Shown here: one piece after another, positions 39,336-52,139 of the stretch
How positions within the stretch are numbered: the stretch's first letter is position 1
Layout of the letters: each line of letters starts with the position of its first letter
NCBI GenBank assembly: GCA_029851415.1
Contig: CM056742.1
Location: 80,528,748-80,592,747, forward strand
Source: Eretmocerus hayati
Lineage: Eukaryota; Arthropoda; Insecta; Hymenoptera; Aphelinidae
Direction: 5' to 3'
DNA: 64,000 bases
Notes under the pieces: generated by a model
The model's database searches: none
Told to the model about the DNA's origin: nothing
What the model saw: the letters and a program-made list of their open reading frames with translations, nothing else
Translations under genes and position numbers: made by a program

Positions 39336-40469
39336 AATCCTGGACATCATCTGACATAGGCACAAAGTGCCTAGAGTTCAGAATGGCTTCGATTTGGTTG
39401 AGGAGTGTAGAGAGCTCCTCATAAGTAAGGGTATGATCACCGATCACCCTTTTCAAATGAAATTCCACAGACTTCACTGCCGCCTCCCAGATACCACCAA
39501 AATGCGGGGCACCAGAGGGGTTGAAGTGCCAGTTGGTCTGTAATTTTGAGAGATCGTCGGACACTTGAGAAGAAAAGGTACTAGACTTCTGAAACATGTC
39601 TTGTAATTCTACTTCTGCACCTACAAGATTGGTGCCTTGGTCACAAAAAAGATCAAAGCAGTGACCACGCCTAGCACTGAATCTGCAAAATCTAGGTGAG
39701 TTGCTTTGGTTGACAGACATATGAATACCACAACATAACCCTTGCTTGATACTCGCCCTCGCCCTGGAGCTGGACGAACGGGAATAGGCCCTGCGTAATC
39801 CACACCAGATTTGAGGGAAGAACGAGCTGGCTGTACTCTGGGTCTGGGTAAGTGTGCCATTCTCTGGTACATAGTTGAGGCTCTGTACCGAATGCAGACT
39901 GCACAGTTGGAGATGACATTTTTGACAATTTGCCTACCTTTGGGAATCCAAAACTCTCGACGAAGAATTTCCAGAGTAATCTGAGTCCCGCCGTGAAGCG
40001 TAATGGCATGACATCTGCGCACAATCATCTCGGTGAAAGGGCTATGAGATGGAAGAATCATAGGGCATTTTCCATCAAATTCAAGCAATGAATGTTTTAG
40101 CCTGCCACCAACTCTCAAGATACCTTCAACTACTATTGGGCAATACTTGGAGAGAGGGTGAGACTTAGATAACTCAAAATCAGTGATCAAGGTGGCAATT
40201 TCGTGAGAGAAATGAGTTCTCTGTACAAAATACACCCAAGCTATCTTGGCTCGTTCACGTTCTTGAGACGATATATAAGTCCCAAACTGTTGAACATCAG
40301 CCCAGTTTTGGTGTTGAAATAGATCAGAAGTAGCATCAGGCTTGAATAAGTCAGGTTTGGTTTTAGAAAGAAATCTGAGTAGATACGCTGTGATGTTAGT
40401 CAGCCGGAGAAATGACGCCTTTTTATCAAGCAGCTCTGCAAAGGGGAAGATTTCTCCTGCAGCGATCAA
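39336..40469 (-). pseudogene. BEL/Pao integrase
   Basis: The zinc-binding HHCC module is present (HAITLHGG, NCAVCIRYR), followed by the rve core: GVDYAGPI (first Asp), CDQGTNLVGAE (second Asp), NPSGAPHFGGIWEAAVKS (third, Glu) and a C-terminal ILNSRHFVPMS. A frame change occurs near 39690, between THLDFADSV and the DQG block. The protein stops at the R1 junction before the usual C-terminal GHFLIG-type segment. It would have inserted the element's cDNA, but it is truncated and shifted here. Confidence 0.85.
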
Positions 40470-41497
40470 AGCGTGTGGAACTTCTGTGGCAAGGTCCAGA
40501 CTATAGAGACAACTTACAGACTGATTTTTCGACTGTTGCGATCTTTCAATGGGCCTCGAAAGAGGCCAATCGCTAACAGGGAGAGACAGCCAATCAGGAC
40601 CCGTCCACCATAGTCAAGCCGATTGCATCTCATCAGGATTATTGCCACGACTGGCGAGATCTGCAGGAGTTTCTTGTGAGCGCACATGTTTCCATGACGC
40701 TTGAGGAAGAAGTGTATGTATGGCAGAACAGCGATTTGCTACGAAAGTTGGCCACCGTAAGGATGGTCTTTTAGCCAATACAACACATCCATTGCATTAG
40801 ACTATACGTGTACTGAAATCTCGTGTATATTCAAAGAATTTCGAAGAGTTGAGGCTAATTGTGCGAGCAAATAGGCAGCACAAAGCTCCAGTCGAGGTAT
40901 AGAGACTGTTTGGATCGGTGCAACTCGAGTCTTGGCTTGAAGTAGAGTTACCTTGATACCATCATTTGAGACAGCTCTGAGATAGACAACAGCACTGTAT
41001 GCATGCTTTGAGGCGTCACCAAAGCCATGTAGCTCATGAACCGTTGGATTTTGAGTATATCCTATCCATCTGGGTATTTTGATAGAAGAAATGCAGGACA
41101 GTTGTGAGTACCAACGATTCCAAGTCTCAAGGTTATCTGGTCTGAGTTCTTTATCCCATCCGTACTTGCAGATCCATAATTTCTGCATGAAGATTTTTGC
41201 CGTGACAATCATGGGTGCAAGCCATCCCAAAGGATCATAGATGCTGGCAATTTTTGACAGAATCAGCCTCTTAGTCCATTTTCGGACAGGCGTAGTTTTA
41301 CCCTGGTTGAATTTTAGGATGTCGGACTGAGGAAACCATTGTAGTCCCAGGACAGAGAAAGCAGAGTTCTCCTTCAAGTCATCGGGATAAGATTCAGATT
41401 TTCCGGATATGTTCTGGGAAGCAAGTAGATCAGAAAGAAGATCGATCAATAGGTTAAAATCGTTACAAATCCATTTCCTGAGATTGAAACCGCCCAT
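40470..41497 (-). pseudogene. BEL/Pao RT thumb / RNase H region
   Basis: The open part (40802-41497) reads FSVLGLQWFPQSD, KRLILSKIASIYDPLGWLAPM, GYTQNPTVHELHGFGDASKHAYSAVVYLR and SIPRLELCAAYLLAQL. These are the connection and RNase H start typical of BEL/Pao (Asp in GDAS, Glu in RLEL). From 40802 down to 40470 the sequence is still related (VHVR-, SRGNNPDE-like words) but has stops. A single stop codon near 41552 separates it from the RT. Confidence 0.78.
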
Positions 41498-41554
41498 TTT
41501 GCAGAGGTCTATGAGTTGAGTTTGCTTGCTCTTTGCTGACTCAAAAGAATGGCC

Positions 41555-42418
41555 TCATGATGCAACGTCATCCATATAAGTCTCTCTCTCAAGTGCATCT
41601 GAGCCGAGAGGGTAATTTTCTTGTTCATCACGAGCTAGTTGTATACGAACTCTATTGGCTAGGTAGGGGCTAGGTGTCATACCATATGTGATGGTATTTA
41701 GATGAAAGATAGAGACTGGAAGGTTGGATGATCTACGCCACAAAATCGATTGAAAAGCACGGTCATCCTGATGAACCCAGACCTGGCGAAACATCTTTTC
41801 GATGTCTGCATTGAAAGCGTAGTGATATTTTCGCCAGTTGAGTAAGAAATCGGGCAATTCAGGGAGTAAATTAGGACCTACATGCAAGAAATCATTGATA
41901 GATTTCTTATCAGAAGTTCGGAAGGATCCATTGAACACAGTCCGTAACTTTGTAGTGGTACTGCTTTCTTTAAGCACACCATGGTGTGGCAAGAAAAAAT
42001 GACCAGTAAGATCAGAGGCTTCAGCAATAGTAGAAGAATGAGACATGTGGTTCAGATCCTCATACTCATCCATAAACTCATGATAAGCATCTGATAGCTT
42101 TTTATCCCGAGACAGTCTGTTCTCCAATTCATAAAGCAATTGGCGAGCAGGGAAGAGAGTTTGTTCGGGCTTGAAAGTTCCAAGATCAGATTTGAGAGGA
42201 AGTCTCACAATATATTTTCCATCGGATCCCCCAGAGTGAGTGTCAACGAAATGGTCCTCACAGCGCTGCTCATCGACAGTCAGTAGAGGCTTTTTAATTG
42301 TCACCTCTTCTTGTCGCTGAAAACGTTGCAACAATTTGTCGACTTCAATCTCAGCAGACCAGTGGAGAACGGTGGGTCGCCGTGGCAACGCAGACAATTT
42401 TCCAGTAGGCCCAGACAA
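41555..42418 (-). pseudogene. BEL/Pao reverse transcriptase
   Basis: The segment contains GKYIVRLPLK, HHGVLKESSTTTKLRTVFNGS, DFLHVGPNLLPELPDFLLNWR, ADIEKMFRQVWVH, ITYGMTPSPYLANR and the catalytic ETYMDDVAS at the end, the standard order for BEL/Pao RT. A TGA directly after the YMDDVAS box (about 41552) interrupts the frame, and the protein resumes at 41497 and beyond. It would copy the element's RNA. Confidence 0.85.
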
Positions 42419-42466
42419 GAGCCAACCCAGTTTTGACCGAGTGGCTATAGGATGGTCAGGCGCACC

Positions 42467-44089
42467 TTAAAGCACCTCTCCTTCAACGAGATGTGCATGA
42501 GGTACAGCGCCAAGGAGAATTCCAACTGGAGCCTTTTCAGAGAAACGGGGATCTGCGAGCTCAAGTCCCATGATGTGAGCCCAGTCAGCTGCTGCATTGG
42601 TCACACGTGGCGTGTAAAGGGTCACAGTTTTGAGTACCATAGCCTCGACATCGAAAGAAAAGCAGGGGTCGATGCGTGAGGTGACTGTCGCTATTGCCAC
42701 GCCTTGACAATAGGTTGGTTTTGCCCCCACCCCCTCAACAGGAGCTGAGACTGACCTTTTTGGTAGATTCAGACGCTCACACAAGGATTCAGAAATGAAG
42801 TTAGTTTGTGAGCATTGATCAACACTTGCTCGAGCAAAAGTGCTATCCCCCTTTTTGTTCGAAACTCTAACCCAAGCGGTTGAAAGTAAAACAGTCTCAG
42901 TATTTCTGAGTGAGCTTACACTCTGAGAGCTCGTTAAAGTGGTACAGGGGGTAGTTTTATTAGCATCACTTTTTTGAGGAGGAGTTGCAGGTTTTGCATT
43001 TGTACCATCAGGGTGCAACAAATAGTGGTGCTTGAGATGGCACTTATTGCATTTATTTGGGGCTGGACATTTGTCAAAGAGGTGATTCCCCAAAAAGTTG
43101 AAGCATCTTTCCTTGGATTTAGCAAATGCCCTCCTTTCGTCGATGTTTTTGGCTTTGAGAGTTTCACACTCTCTAATACAGTGAGATTGCTGACAACAGA
43201 AGCATTTTCTCATTTGAGATTGATCAGCTGATTGAGAAGTGTGCAGAGATTTTGCACTTTGGTGTGAATTTTTAGGGGTAGAATCAGTAGTAGGTTTTTT
43301 CGGCTTCTGACCGTTGACACCGGTAGCAGAAGGAATACTCATGAAGCTACTAGCTTCAATAGCTTCTAAAGTGTTCAAGCGTGTTTTGAGAAAATCTCTC
43401 GTTTGTTCAAAAGTAGGAGGGTTCAATGACTGCCCGAAAGAAGTTTCCCAGAGTTTTCGAGATTCGCAATCTAAACGACTTGCTGTGAGATAAACAAGTA
43501 GATCATCCCAAAATTCAGTAGGCCGTTTCATTGCTTGGAGTGCCAAAAGAGGTTTGGTCGTACCATTAATCAAAGCCCGCAATTCATCAGCTGATGCGCT
43601 TTGCAGTGGCTTTACTGAAAATAGATCATTCAAATGGGCATTGATCATCCTACGTTTGTTCTCGTAATCAGCTGTCAACTCATCCCAAACCTTTCTGAAG
43701 TCAGATTCTTTATCCCCCATAGCTATACCCTGGACTAAGCTAGCAGCTCCGCCCTCTAGATGGGCTTTGAGATAGTAGAATTTTACAGTATCCGAAAAAT
43801 TGGATCTTATAATAGTAGCAGTAAAGAGTTCTCGGAAACGAGGCCAATCTTTGACATTTCCCGAAAAGGGCTTGATATCAATAGGGGCTAGACGCGCAGA
43901 TTGGATTTCAGGCATAACTCCTTGAGTAGTGCTGGTACCTTCACCTACAGTATGCACAGATGAATGAGTATCTTGGAGTAAGTACTCTTTGAAATCTCCT
44001 ACTGCATCGAGATGTATATCCTCAGTCACATCTAGTTCCCCATTAGTAAAATAATCATGGTTTAGTTTAATCGTAGGTTCCTCAAGCAT
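42467..44089 (-). pseudogene. BEL/Pao gag and aspartic-protease region
   Basis: The 540-codon frame opens at an ATG. The gag core is typical of BEL: APIDIKPFSGNVKDWPRFRELF, LEGGAASLVQGIA and RMINAHLNDLF. Cys/His knuckles follow (CFCCQQSHCIREC, CFNFLGNHLFDKC, CNKCHLKHHYLLH). The protease begins near residue 420, but its active-site motif reads VDQCSQTNFI, where the family expects Asp-(Gln/Ser)-Gly. The Gly-to-Cys change would be expected to kill the protease. The frame continues to 42467 and then breaks before the RT. Confidence 0.85.
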
Positions 44090-44469
44090 AGCCTTGCGGT
44101 TATTTTGGAAAGTTTTCCAATTAGTTGTAATTGCTCCAATCGAGCTCCAGCTTTTCCGCGATTTTCTTTTTACCTTCTTTGATAAAATTTATATAAGAGT
44201 TAGCAATCTTTCGCTTCAAGTTCATTTATTCATCGACAAACTTCTCCATTTTGAAAGGATTTGGAATTGCAGAAAGGTGCAAGTCAATCAAAAAGAGACT
44301 GAGTCAGAACTTCAGTATCAGTGCGAACAGGAAAGATTTTTACGGAATTTCTCAGTTGAAAGAAACACCACATGAAAAAATTGTGGAATGGCACAGAAGG
44401 ATATTCACATTAGTGAAATAAACATAAGAATGACGCAGAGTCATATAAAAGATGAGCAAAGAAGCTCGG

Positions 44470-45388
44470 AGCTCAAGCAGCTACAATATATGTCCAGCCG
44501 GCATACAACAAGGGAGTATATTGAGCGAGCTTACTTCTTAAATCAGCTGTAACGTAGCAGCTGAGCAAAGCATGGTGCAGCTGATGTCGACCAGCTCCGC
44601 AAACAGCGACAGGAGTGCCACTGGTGATGAGCGGCAAGCTCTCGAAGCTCTGCGCCGGTGACTGCAACTACGTCGATACGGCAGGGCTTGACGTTACCTT
44701 GCTCCCGTCGCCGCTCCCCAGGTCGACGGCAGGTTAGCCACAAGCGCATCGCCCACTTTGCTCACTCTTGTGAGCAGGTTGGGTACACTTCAACGTCAAA
44801 TGTCACTTGGCCACCACATGTACACTTAGGTTTGCCCAGCACGATCACTCGCGTTATATGCGCCACGTGCACGCGCTCACTACTTGGCGACTCTGCCAAG
44901 GTTGCCCGATGTTGCTCTAAGCTCCCCTGCGAACGCAGGATCGACGCGAGACGCAGCTTCATTGGGGCCTATCACTCGCGGAAAGAACGACCGCAAGATC
45001 GAGGGTGAAGAGCGCGTGGTGACTTGCTGATGCAAGTCGAGCGCGGCACTGAAAATGGCTTCCCACGCGCACAGCTTGGTGAAAATCGGAGCACTCTGCA
45101 CTTCGGCACTTTTTCACTCCGCGGCACTGATCCGGCTTGCGAAGGACCAAAAAATGTTTGAATAGTTTATAGCGGGTCAGGGCGATTAATAAGTGCACTC
45201 CGAATTATAGAAAATCACCTTGATATTTATTCAAATAATCGCGTGTACAAGTGGCAGCGAGAGCAAGCGTGCTGCTCGCTGCCATGGCCAACGAGGTATT
45301 GATGAGAGGAGTGTGGAGCGGAAGTGATACAAAGAGAGAGATAGGCTGTGACGCGTCAGCAGACGGTCACGCCGCGCAAATCATGACA
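44470..45388 (-). repeat. Putative BEL/Pao 5' LTR and leader
   Basis: No gene is seen. The minus strand begins TGTCATGATTTGCGCGG at 45388, a typical BEL/Pao LTR start, and contains a TATA-like CTATAAACT near 45170 and GC-rich sequence downstream. No second LTR is in the window for comparison, so the limits are uncertain. The stretch 44090-44470 between it and gag is AT-rich and unassigned. Confidence 0.4.
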
Positions 45389-45759
45389 GTTTGAATGTAA
45401 ATTATACAATCCTATTAAAAAATAAAAATAGATTCAGATCTTCGACATTGGCTAATCAATTGAAATAAAATAGATTACGATTTTTCAGAAAATTCATCGA
45501 AATTCTAAACACATTTGCAATTGGTATATGGAAAATTACCAGATAGAAATGATTTGATGAATATTTCTGATGGATGCTGAACCTCTCATTTTGTGATTGA
45601 GGATTTTCTATTTCATAGATGAGTGGTGTATTTTGATAATGAATATTGATAAAGAAAAGTTGAAGGGTTTGTTGAGTGAATGAGGATAACAGAGGAAGTT
45701 TTCCTGGATTTTCAATTTTTCGATCATCGGCAGGAAACGAGGAAGCATTCCGAAAATGG

Positions 45760-46450
45760 CCTTCTGCAGCGTATTTTGGTTGAAGAGAACTATCTGAATT
45801 TGTCTGATTCAAAAGGATTGATGAATGAATAGATAAATGCTCTATTCTGCCTACAGGCAAGAACAATATCAATACAGACATTACATATAACTTGTTCATA
45901 CATTTTCCAAGGATGATAGAAAAAAGAGGAAGAGAAATTACCTGATACTTCTCGCTAAAAGAGGATAGAATAAACAACAATTGATATTTGGTCAGCGCTA
46001 TTCACAGTCTCGTTTTTATCACAGAGTGATATGTCACTCACATAATATCAGGTACCACAGTTACTTATGTCACAATTTACAATGAACTCTTCTCACTGGG
46101 AGGAGTTAGTCAGGGAGGAGGAAGGAACTATTCTGGAAATGTTCGTTTGAGGAAGGAACTATCTGTGAATTCCTGGTTCAAAAAGACCCATTCGTGAATT
46201 TTTTTGTCAAAAGAGACTATCTGAATTCGTCTGATTAGAAAGGAACCATCTGAATATATCTCGTTGAAAAGAAACTATCTGTGAATTTCTGGTCAAGACG
46301 GAACTATCTGCACATTTCTGGTTAACAGGAACTAACTGCAAATTTTTGGTCAAAAAGGAAATATCTCAACATATCTTGTTGAAAGGAGCTATCTGTGAAT
46401 TTTTGGTGAAAGAGAGTTATTTGAAGAATTTTTGAGGAAAAGAAGTATCT
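45760..46450 (-). repeat. Degenerate ~38-bp tandem repeats (cluster 1)
   Basis: Recurring units read GGAACTATCTGTGAATTTCTGGTCAAA or variants with TCTGAATTCGTCTGATT, spaced about 36-40 bases apart and densest from 46120. They are reverse complements of the units at 47460-47940. The region has no supported gene. Confidence 0.75.
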
Positions 46451-46865
46451 TGAAAAATAACAGAGCTATCTTAGAGTGTGAAAGGGTCTCAGTGAGTATT
46501 AGTGAACCGACTCTTGTCTCAAGTATACCTTCGTGCCGATACATTCTAGACTAATAGTATGCTACTCTCGTTATGAGATCTGGCTGATTCGAGGCACCCG
46601 GATGGTTTTCGACTTACCCTAAACTTTTCTTTCGCGTAAATCGAAGATTACGCGAGTGAGGCTTGACATTCTTCGACGTATTTTGACTCAGTTTGTAGGT
46701 CTTGAAATAAGCTTTCAAACGAACTAAGACACGTTAAAAATCGTCGACCGCAGAAGGAGTGATCTGCTACCGATCAATTGTGGAGAACGGAGATCGAGCA
46801 AAATTCATCGAAATCGAGTCCGATACCGAAACTGCTATGCACACATGTTCATTACAAATGAACAA

Positions 46866-47345
46866 CGAGAATAGGCATCTTGCATTTTTTTGAAGAAAGG
46901 TTTGGCGAATTCGAGCAAATCGAGATAGATAGGGTGCAGTTGGAAAAAAAATCCCCAAAAATTTTTTTCATCTCGCGCAAATTGTTTGAAAGTCTGATGA
47001 CTTGCGCTCTGTGACGTCACTCCGACAAAGTAGTCGACTGCCGCTATTGTATGGCGTCTTGCAATTCCCTTGATCCCTCCAGGAAAAGGTTTGGCAAATT
47101 CGAGCAAATCGAGACAAGTATTGTGCAATTCAAGAAAAAATTCCAAAAATTTTCTTTGCCTTGCGCAAATTGTTTGACAGTAGGATGACTTGCGCCATGT
47201 GACACAATCGTCTGACTTTCAAACAATTTGCGCAAGTTGTAAACAATTTTTGGGAATTTCTTCCTGATTGCACCTTACTCATCTCGATTTGCTCGAATTT
47301 GCCAAACCTTTTTTTTGGGGGGGTCAAAAAAAATGCAAGATGCCT
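46866..47345. repeat. Inverted-repeat element with GCAAATTCGAGCAAATCGAGA modules
   Basis: The module AAAGGTTTGGCRAATTCGAG appears near 46897 and 47086 in direct orientation and inverted near 47283-47312. Linked blocks ATAGGCATCTTGCATTTTTT and CGCAAATTGTTTGAAAGT are also inverted between the two ends. It looks like a decayed foldback unit with an internal duplication. Confidence 0.7.
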
Positions 47346-47459
47346 ATTAACCAGGACATAAGCCATCGGATATCTTTCTGCTGTTCAGTGAAAACTGCAA
47401 CTCAGTCAAAAGTGGATCCCGGGGGTTGGGCCCATCGCAGTGAACGTGTCAAACAAGAA

Positions 47460-47940
47460 TTCACAGATAGTTCCGTTCTGACCAGAAATTTTCAGATAGT
47501 TCCTTTTGAATCAGACAAGTTCAGATAGTTCCTCCCAACCAAAAATTTACCGATAGTTCCTTCCAAATCAGACGAATTTAGCTAGTTCCTTTCTAAAACA
47601 AAATTTTTCAGATAGTTCCTTTCAATCCAGACGGATTGAGATAGTTCTCGTCAACTGAAAATTTATAGATATTTCCTTCAAACTAGAAATTCACAGATGG
47701 TTCCTTCCTAGAACAAACATTTCAAGACAGTTCCTTCTAAATCGGACGAATCCAGATCGTTCCTTTCAACTCTTACGATTCTAGACAGTTCCTTTCAGCC
47801 AAAAATTATGGATAGTCCTTTTTACAGACACTTCTGAATAGTTCCTTTTAATCAAACATTCTTAGATAGTTCTTTCCAACCAGACATTCACAGATGGTTC
47901 CTGTCGAGTCTTAAGATTTCAGATAGTTCCTTTCCACTCT
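47460..47940 (+). repeat. Degenerate ~38-bp tandem repeats (cluster 2)
   Basis: At least twelve imperfect units centred on CAGATAGTTCCTTTCAA, alternating with AATCAGACGAATT and CCAGAAATTTTCA blocks, spaced about 35-40 bases. They form the inverse counterpart of cluster 1, with the inverted-repeat element between them. Confidence 0.8.
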
Positions 47941-50900
47941 GAACCATCGAAAGATAGGAATTTGGCAAAGTTTGAAAGAGTGATCTTGAACGCGGATAGC
48001 GTTTAAAATCATTTTTTGTCTGAAAACCAGTACATAAACTGGTACTTCGAAGGCATTGCTTCGTACAGCCGAACACCTCACATTGATACAAAAAATTTGA
48101 ATCTGCCGCCAGAGTCCATCTATTCATCAAATTCATTTCTCTATCAAAAACAAGGTCTCGGCGGGTATCAGCTTCCTCTTTGAATCGTTTTCTATTCGCA
48201 TTCATCGAACTCGGCCGTGGCCGGTCGGAATCTTGTCTCATTTTCATGAAAAATGTCGAGATACATTGTCGATGCAGAATCGCCCAAAGAATATGAAGAG
48301 GAATTTCTCCCGACGATTTATCAATTCTTTCATTTGTTCATAAAAATTTGTGAATACCAATTCACCACGCGCTCGGATGACTTCGCACCCTCGAGAATGG
48401 GATTCAGCGGGTCAAAATACATCGGAGTCATCAACTTTTACCTGGGGACCTCAAAGATCCTACGGTACCCTGCTCGGCTCCCGGACTGAGAAGCCAGCAA
48501 ACCCATGGAAACATTCGCATTTTGACCTAATAACGTGGCGGATGTTACATCTTGGCGTGATTTCCCACTTCAGTGTATGTATTTTCCTGTGTTAGTTCAT
48601 ACATACTGCACAAAATATTCAACATTAGACGAAATAGTGTGTTTTTTGCATTCAAAATGATGTAGAAAATTTGATCTACCGTGTGAGGTTGTGAGTATAT
48701 GGATATATCTATAACTATCTGAGCAATTGCGTGTCGTAAAATATTATTCGGCACTTGATCTCGGCTTGGCTGCTTCCTCTCGAACATCCAAATATACTCA
48801 CGTTTCTACTGCTTAGATCGATTGAAATCCTCGTACTTTCAATCGATCAATCGGGGACTGGATCTTTGAGAATATTGCACTCTAGCTGTTCAATGCTAAA
48901 AGAGCATACTACGGCCACAAGTTACTTATATTAGAAACTATAAGCAACAAAAAATGCACATAGATTGAATTATCTACGAATAAAGCTATACTTCAGTCAT
49001 TTTTCTAAATGCAACGATTCAATCGATCAAATCGCTTGTTCTCCGGCGTGGTATGTGATAATTACACGTACCTTGGCCTAAATTGTAGGTATTAGAGCCT
49101 ATTACTCGATTTCATCGTGAAGCAAAATAACGCTGTCGTCTGAGACAAGTATTTGATTGATTGAAGGTCGATTTTTATGAAATCGACAGCTAAAATATAT
49201 CATGCAGGTTTTTACGGTAGCTGGTGCAATAAAATTTATTCTAATGCGGAAACTACTTAGAATGGAGGATATTATACGTATATAAGTGGCTCTATGTGTA
49301 AAAACTCGATTGCCAAAGGAGGGCCTGAAAATATTGAAAATATATTCTGGGAATTAAAGTATTGGGTATTTTCTCATGAAAAGAGTTTGGTTCGTTTGAC
49401 CATGATTTTATTCCTCTAACTTATATAATGATTTAATTTTTACTTTGAAATTTGATTCTACACAATTCAGAACCACGATCTCGATCGTGTACATAGAATC
49501 GAAAATTATTAGTGCTTGTTTTGCCTATAGCCGACGCTGTGACTCTCGTCCTCAGTCTGACTCATTCGGAGTTGATAAATAATACGTCTATCTGTAACAT
49601 TTTTGAATCAGTACGCATTAGTACGCATGTAAAATGAATATTGAGCCCTATTCGCGTGTGTCTTTATCATCGAGACACAAAAGATTTTAATATCGCGCAT
49701 ATTTATTGTGGGCCGAACGAACAGATTTCATTCGTTCGATTGTTGGATTTCGACGCGTATACCGGGTGATTTTACTTCGAAACCGAACCGGCATCAGACC
49801 ACTGCGTAATGTCGGCTTCTCGTGAGTCTGAACCCCATCCTGGGTACAGAGACGATTGGTCCGGCTTGCCCAATTGGGTCTGATGCATCAAATTTTGCCC
49901 ACGTTCACGTAAAAAATATTAATTTTTGTCCCGCCCTGGATCATAAATAGTTGCCAGGTTGACTATTTATCCCGATCCAAAGAGGGTCGCGATATTCTAA
50001 TCCGCGTGCTCACCGAAGCGGACCACTTGGATATTCTAACTGTGGCACTTGCATTGGTCCTGGTGAGACCTGGTGATGCTCTCGATACAGGCGTATAGAG
50101 TATTTGGTTGGTAGTTTGCTGTTGTTCCAGCGCAAGTGACCGCGCACCCGTCCGTCGGCTAACTCTCTCCCTGAGCTCGCCAGACCCCCACTTCAAGACC
50201 AATTTCAGCGGCTCGACTGAACGATTCCATAGACACGCGTATTCATGCATACTAATAAGAATTTCACCGCAAATTTGAATTGATTGGTCAGCTATTAGTA
50301 TTGATATATCGGTGATCGTTCATCGTGGAAAGGGTGTGAAATATAGCTGATCACACATATATATATATATTTCGTATCCCACAATCGTCGCGTAAAAATG
50401 GCTTCTAGTATTAGTGCCTTGATTAATCTACAATGATCAAATATACAGTTGTTAGTATTAGTATTTACCACACCATACATGCCTGATTTTACTTACACGA
50501 CTGGTCTGATGGTCATCTGCTTAAACGGCTGACTGGAAATTCTTACTTTCAAAACTCTAAAATTATCTGAAAATTGCAGACGTTGTAACCGTATGCAAGT
50601 ATTGAATATTGAATTCCAATATTCTGAATCAGGCAGAATATCTTACTCTTGGGGAACTCTTGGAACTGAAATCTGTTCCATAAAATGATACAATTCCTTT
50701 CAAGGATGGTTGATGTAGGTTCTTCGTATGCGGGTTCCTATCATTGGATCATGAATGTGAATCGTGACGCTTTCATACACATCATCCAATACATTGATCC
50801 AATTGATGTTGATAAACATCAAAGCAGATGATTATCTGGGAGGATCGACTGGTTTCTCATAACAACTCTGAATCTATTCTTGTTTCTGAAAATGAGTTTG

Positions 50901-52100
50901 GAATGGTCGGATGGTAAATATCAAGGATGTATAATCCTCTAAGATTGCTCAGGAATCCTGAGACACTGATTGAGAATCTCATTCTTACTGGAGGATGAGT
51001 AAACCCTCTTTGTCAACTTGGATTCCAGAATTTATCTTGTTTTCGGAGAGAAAGTCTTTTTGTAGAGAATTCCCAAACTATCCACGTTTGTGTGAGCGTG
51101 AATATATAGAATGCATAGATATGGCTCTTTTGAATTCTTCTCGACTTGAAGACAATGACTCTTTCTGAAGAATATTCCAGAATCCTCCACGTTTGTAGAC
51201 TTGGGTATATTGGATGCCTATTATCAATTGGTGAATTCATTCTAATTCAAAAAATATGACTCTCCTTGGAAAGAATCTCGACTTGCTCTTCATGGAATTC
51301 TTCGTGCTCGTGAATGTGTATAGTCGGCCTTTGAGTACAGGATCTCGTTTCGGCTACTCGTCTCTGCCAGAAAGTTGTGACATCGCCCAGTGTTGTCAAC
51401 AACAGGAACTCACGCATGAGAAGCTTATTCCGAGGATGGCCATCTACTTTTATAATGAGCTGATTAGCGCGAGCCCGTTCAATAGCCCGCGGAGGTCCGA
51501 AATCCTCTTGAGCATGAGAGAACATCCAGGATGGATATGAAATTTAAGAAAGAACTCGATTCCGACCTCAGAAATCAGTCTTCAAGGAACCTCTGTTCAA
51601 GGCTGCTCCGACCTTGTAGAGGATTACAAATATTTGCTTCGTGGTATCCGGCTTCCCTCATCAGAACACTTGTTCGGTACATCGCTTGATAAAGCCGCAA
51701 ATGATTAAGGTACCAATAAAGGTGAGTGAGGGTGAGTCCTGATGTGGGTGAGAGAAGAGGAAGGATTTGATGACTACTCAAATGTGTTACGGCTTTGGGA
51801 TACGTGGATAGGCGTGCTTATGGGTTCTCGGTGCTGACTTGTCTGGCCCGAGGGCAAAACAAGTTGGTGGCGAGGAATGGGTGACAGATGTTGACTCTCC
51901 GGATTTCGATACGATACGAGTTCTTTTCCGAAAGATACAATGATTTTCCGACTGAGAGATACTTATACTCGTGATCTCACTGCCTTTAAGAAATAAGACC
52001 CCAGTGATAGTAGTTGCTCGTCTCCGATTATGATGAGTTTCCTCTGTACAATAACGTGCGATGAAGATTATTCGATCGCATCCAGGAACCCATGTGAGGA
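47941..52100. other. Non-coding region
   Basis: I see no supported gene, RNA or recognisable mobile element. The sequence is AT-rich with short chance frames on both strands. Near 51070-51310 there is a weak repeat of about 130 bases (CTCCACGTTTGTGT/CTCCACGTTTGTAG with GGATGCAT-like words). A short (AT)n lies at about 50358-50371. Confidence 0.5.
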
Positions 52101-52139
52101 TGGTCTACGTATTCATAAGTCTTCGGACATACCAGGGAG

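Larger units (their letters stand above)
39336..45388 (-). mobile_element. BEL/Pao LTR retrotransposon, 3'-truncated and decayed
   Basis: On the minus strand the order is putative 5' LTR (about 44470-45388), gag/protease (44089-42467), RT (42418-41555), RNase H region (41497-40802 and decayed sequence to 40470) and integrase (40469-39336). The family is identified by the gag-like N-terminus, DUF1758-type protease and YMDD RT. The integrase is cut at the R1 junction and no 3' LTR is in the window. Frameshifts and stops separate every domain. Confidence 0.88.

Noticed and set aside
45456..45980. A 174-codon minus-strand frame with hydrophobic N-terminus
   Set aside because: AT-rich low-complexity sequence that overlaps the degenerate 38-bp repeats; no family likeness, no upstream context.
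46120..47940. CRISPR-like spaced repeats
   Set aside because: Units are degenerate, spacers are not unique, orientation inverts between clusters and the DNA is eukaryotic.
47888..48489. Two facing frames, 47888-48247 (minus) and 48253-48489 (plus), with protein-like composition
   Set aside because: No domain, no splice sites that fit, and partial overlap with the repeat cluster; insufficient support.
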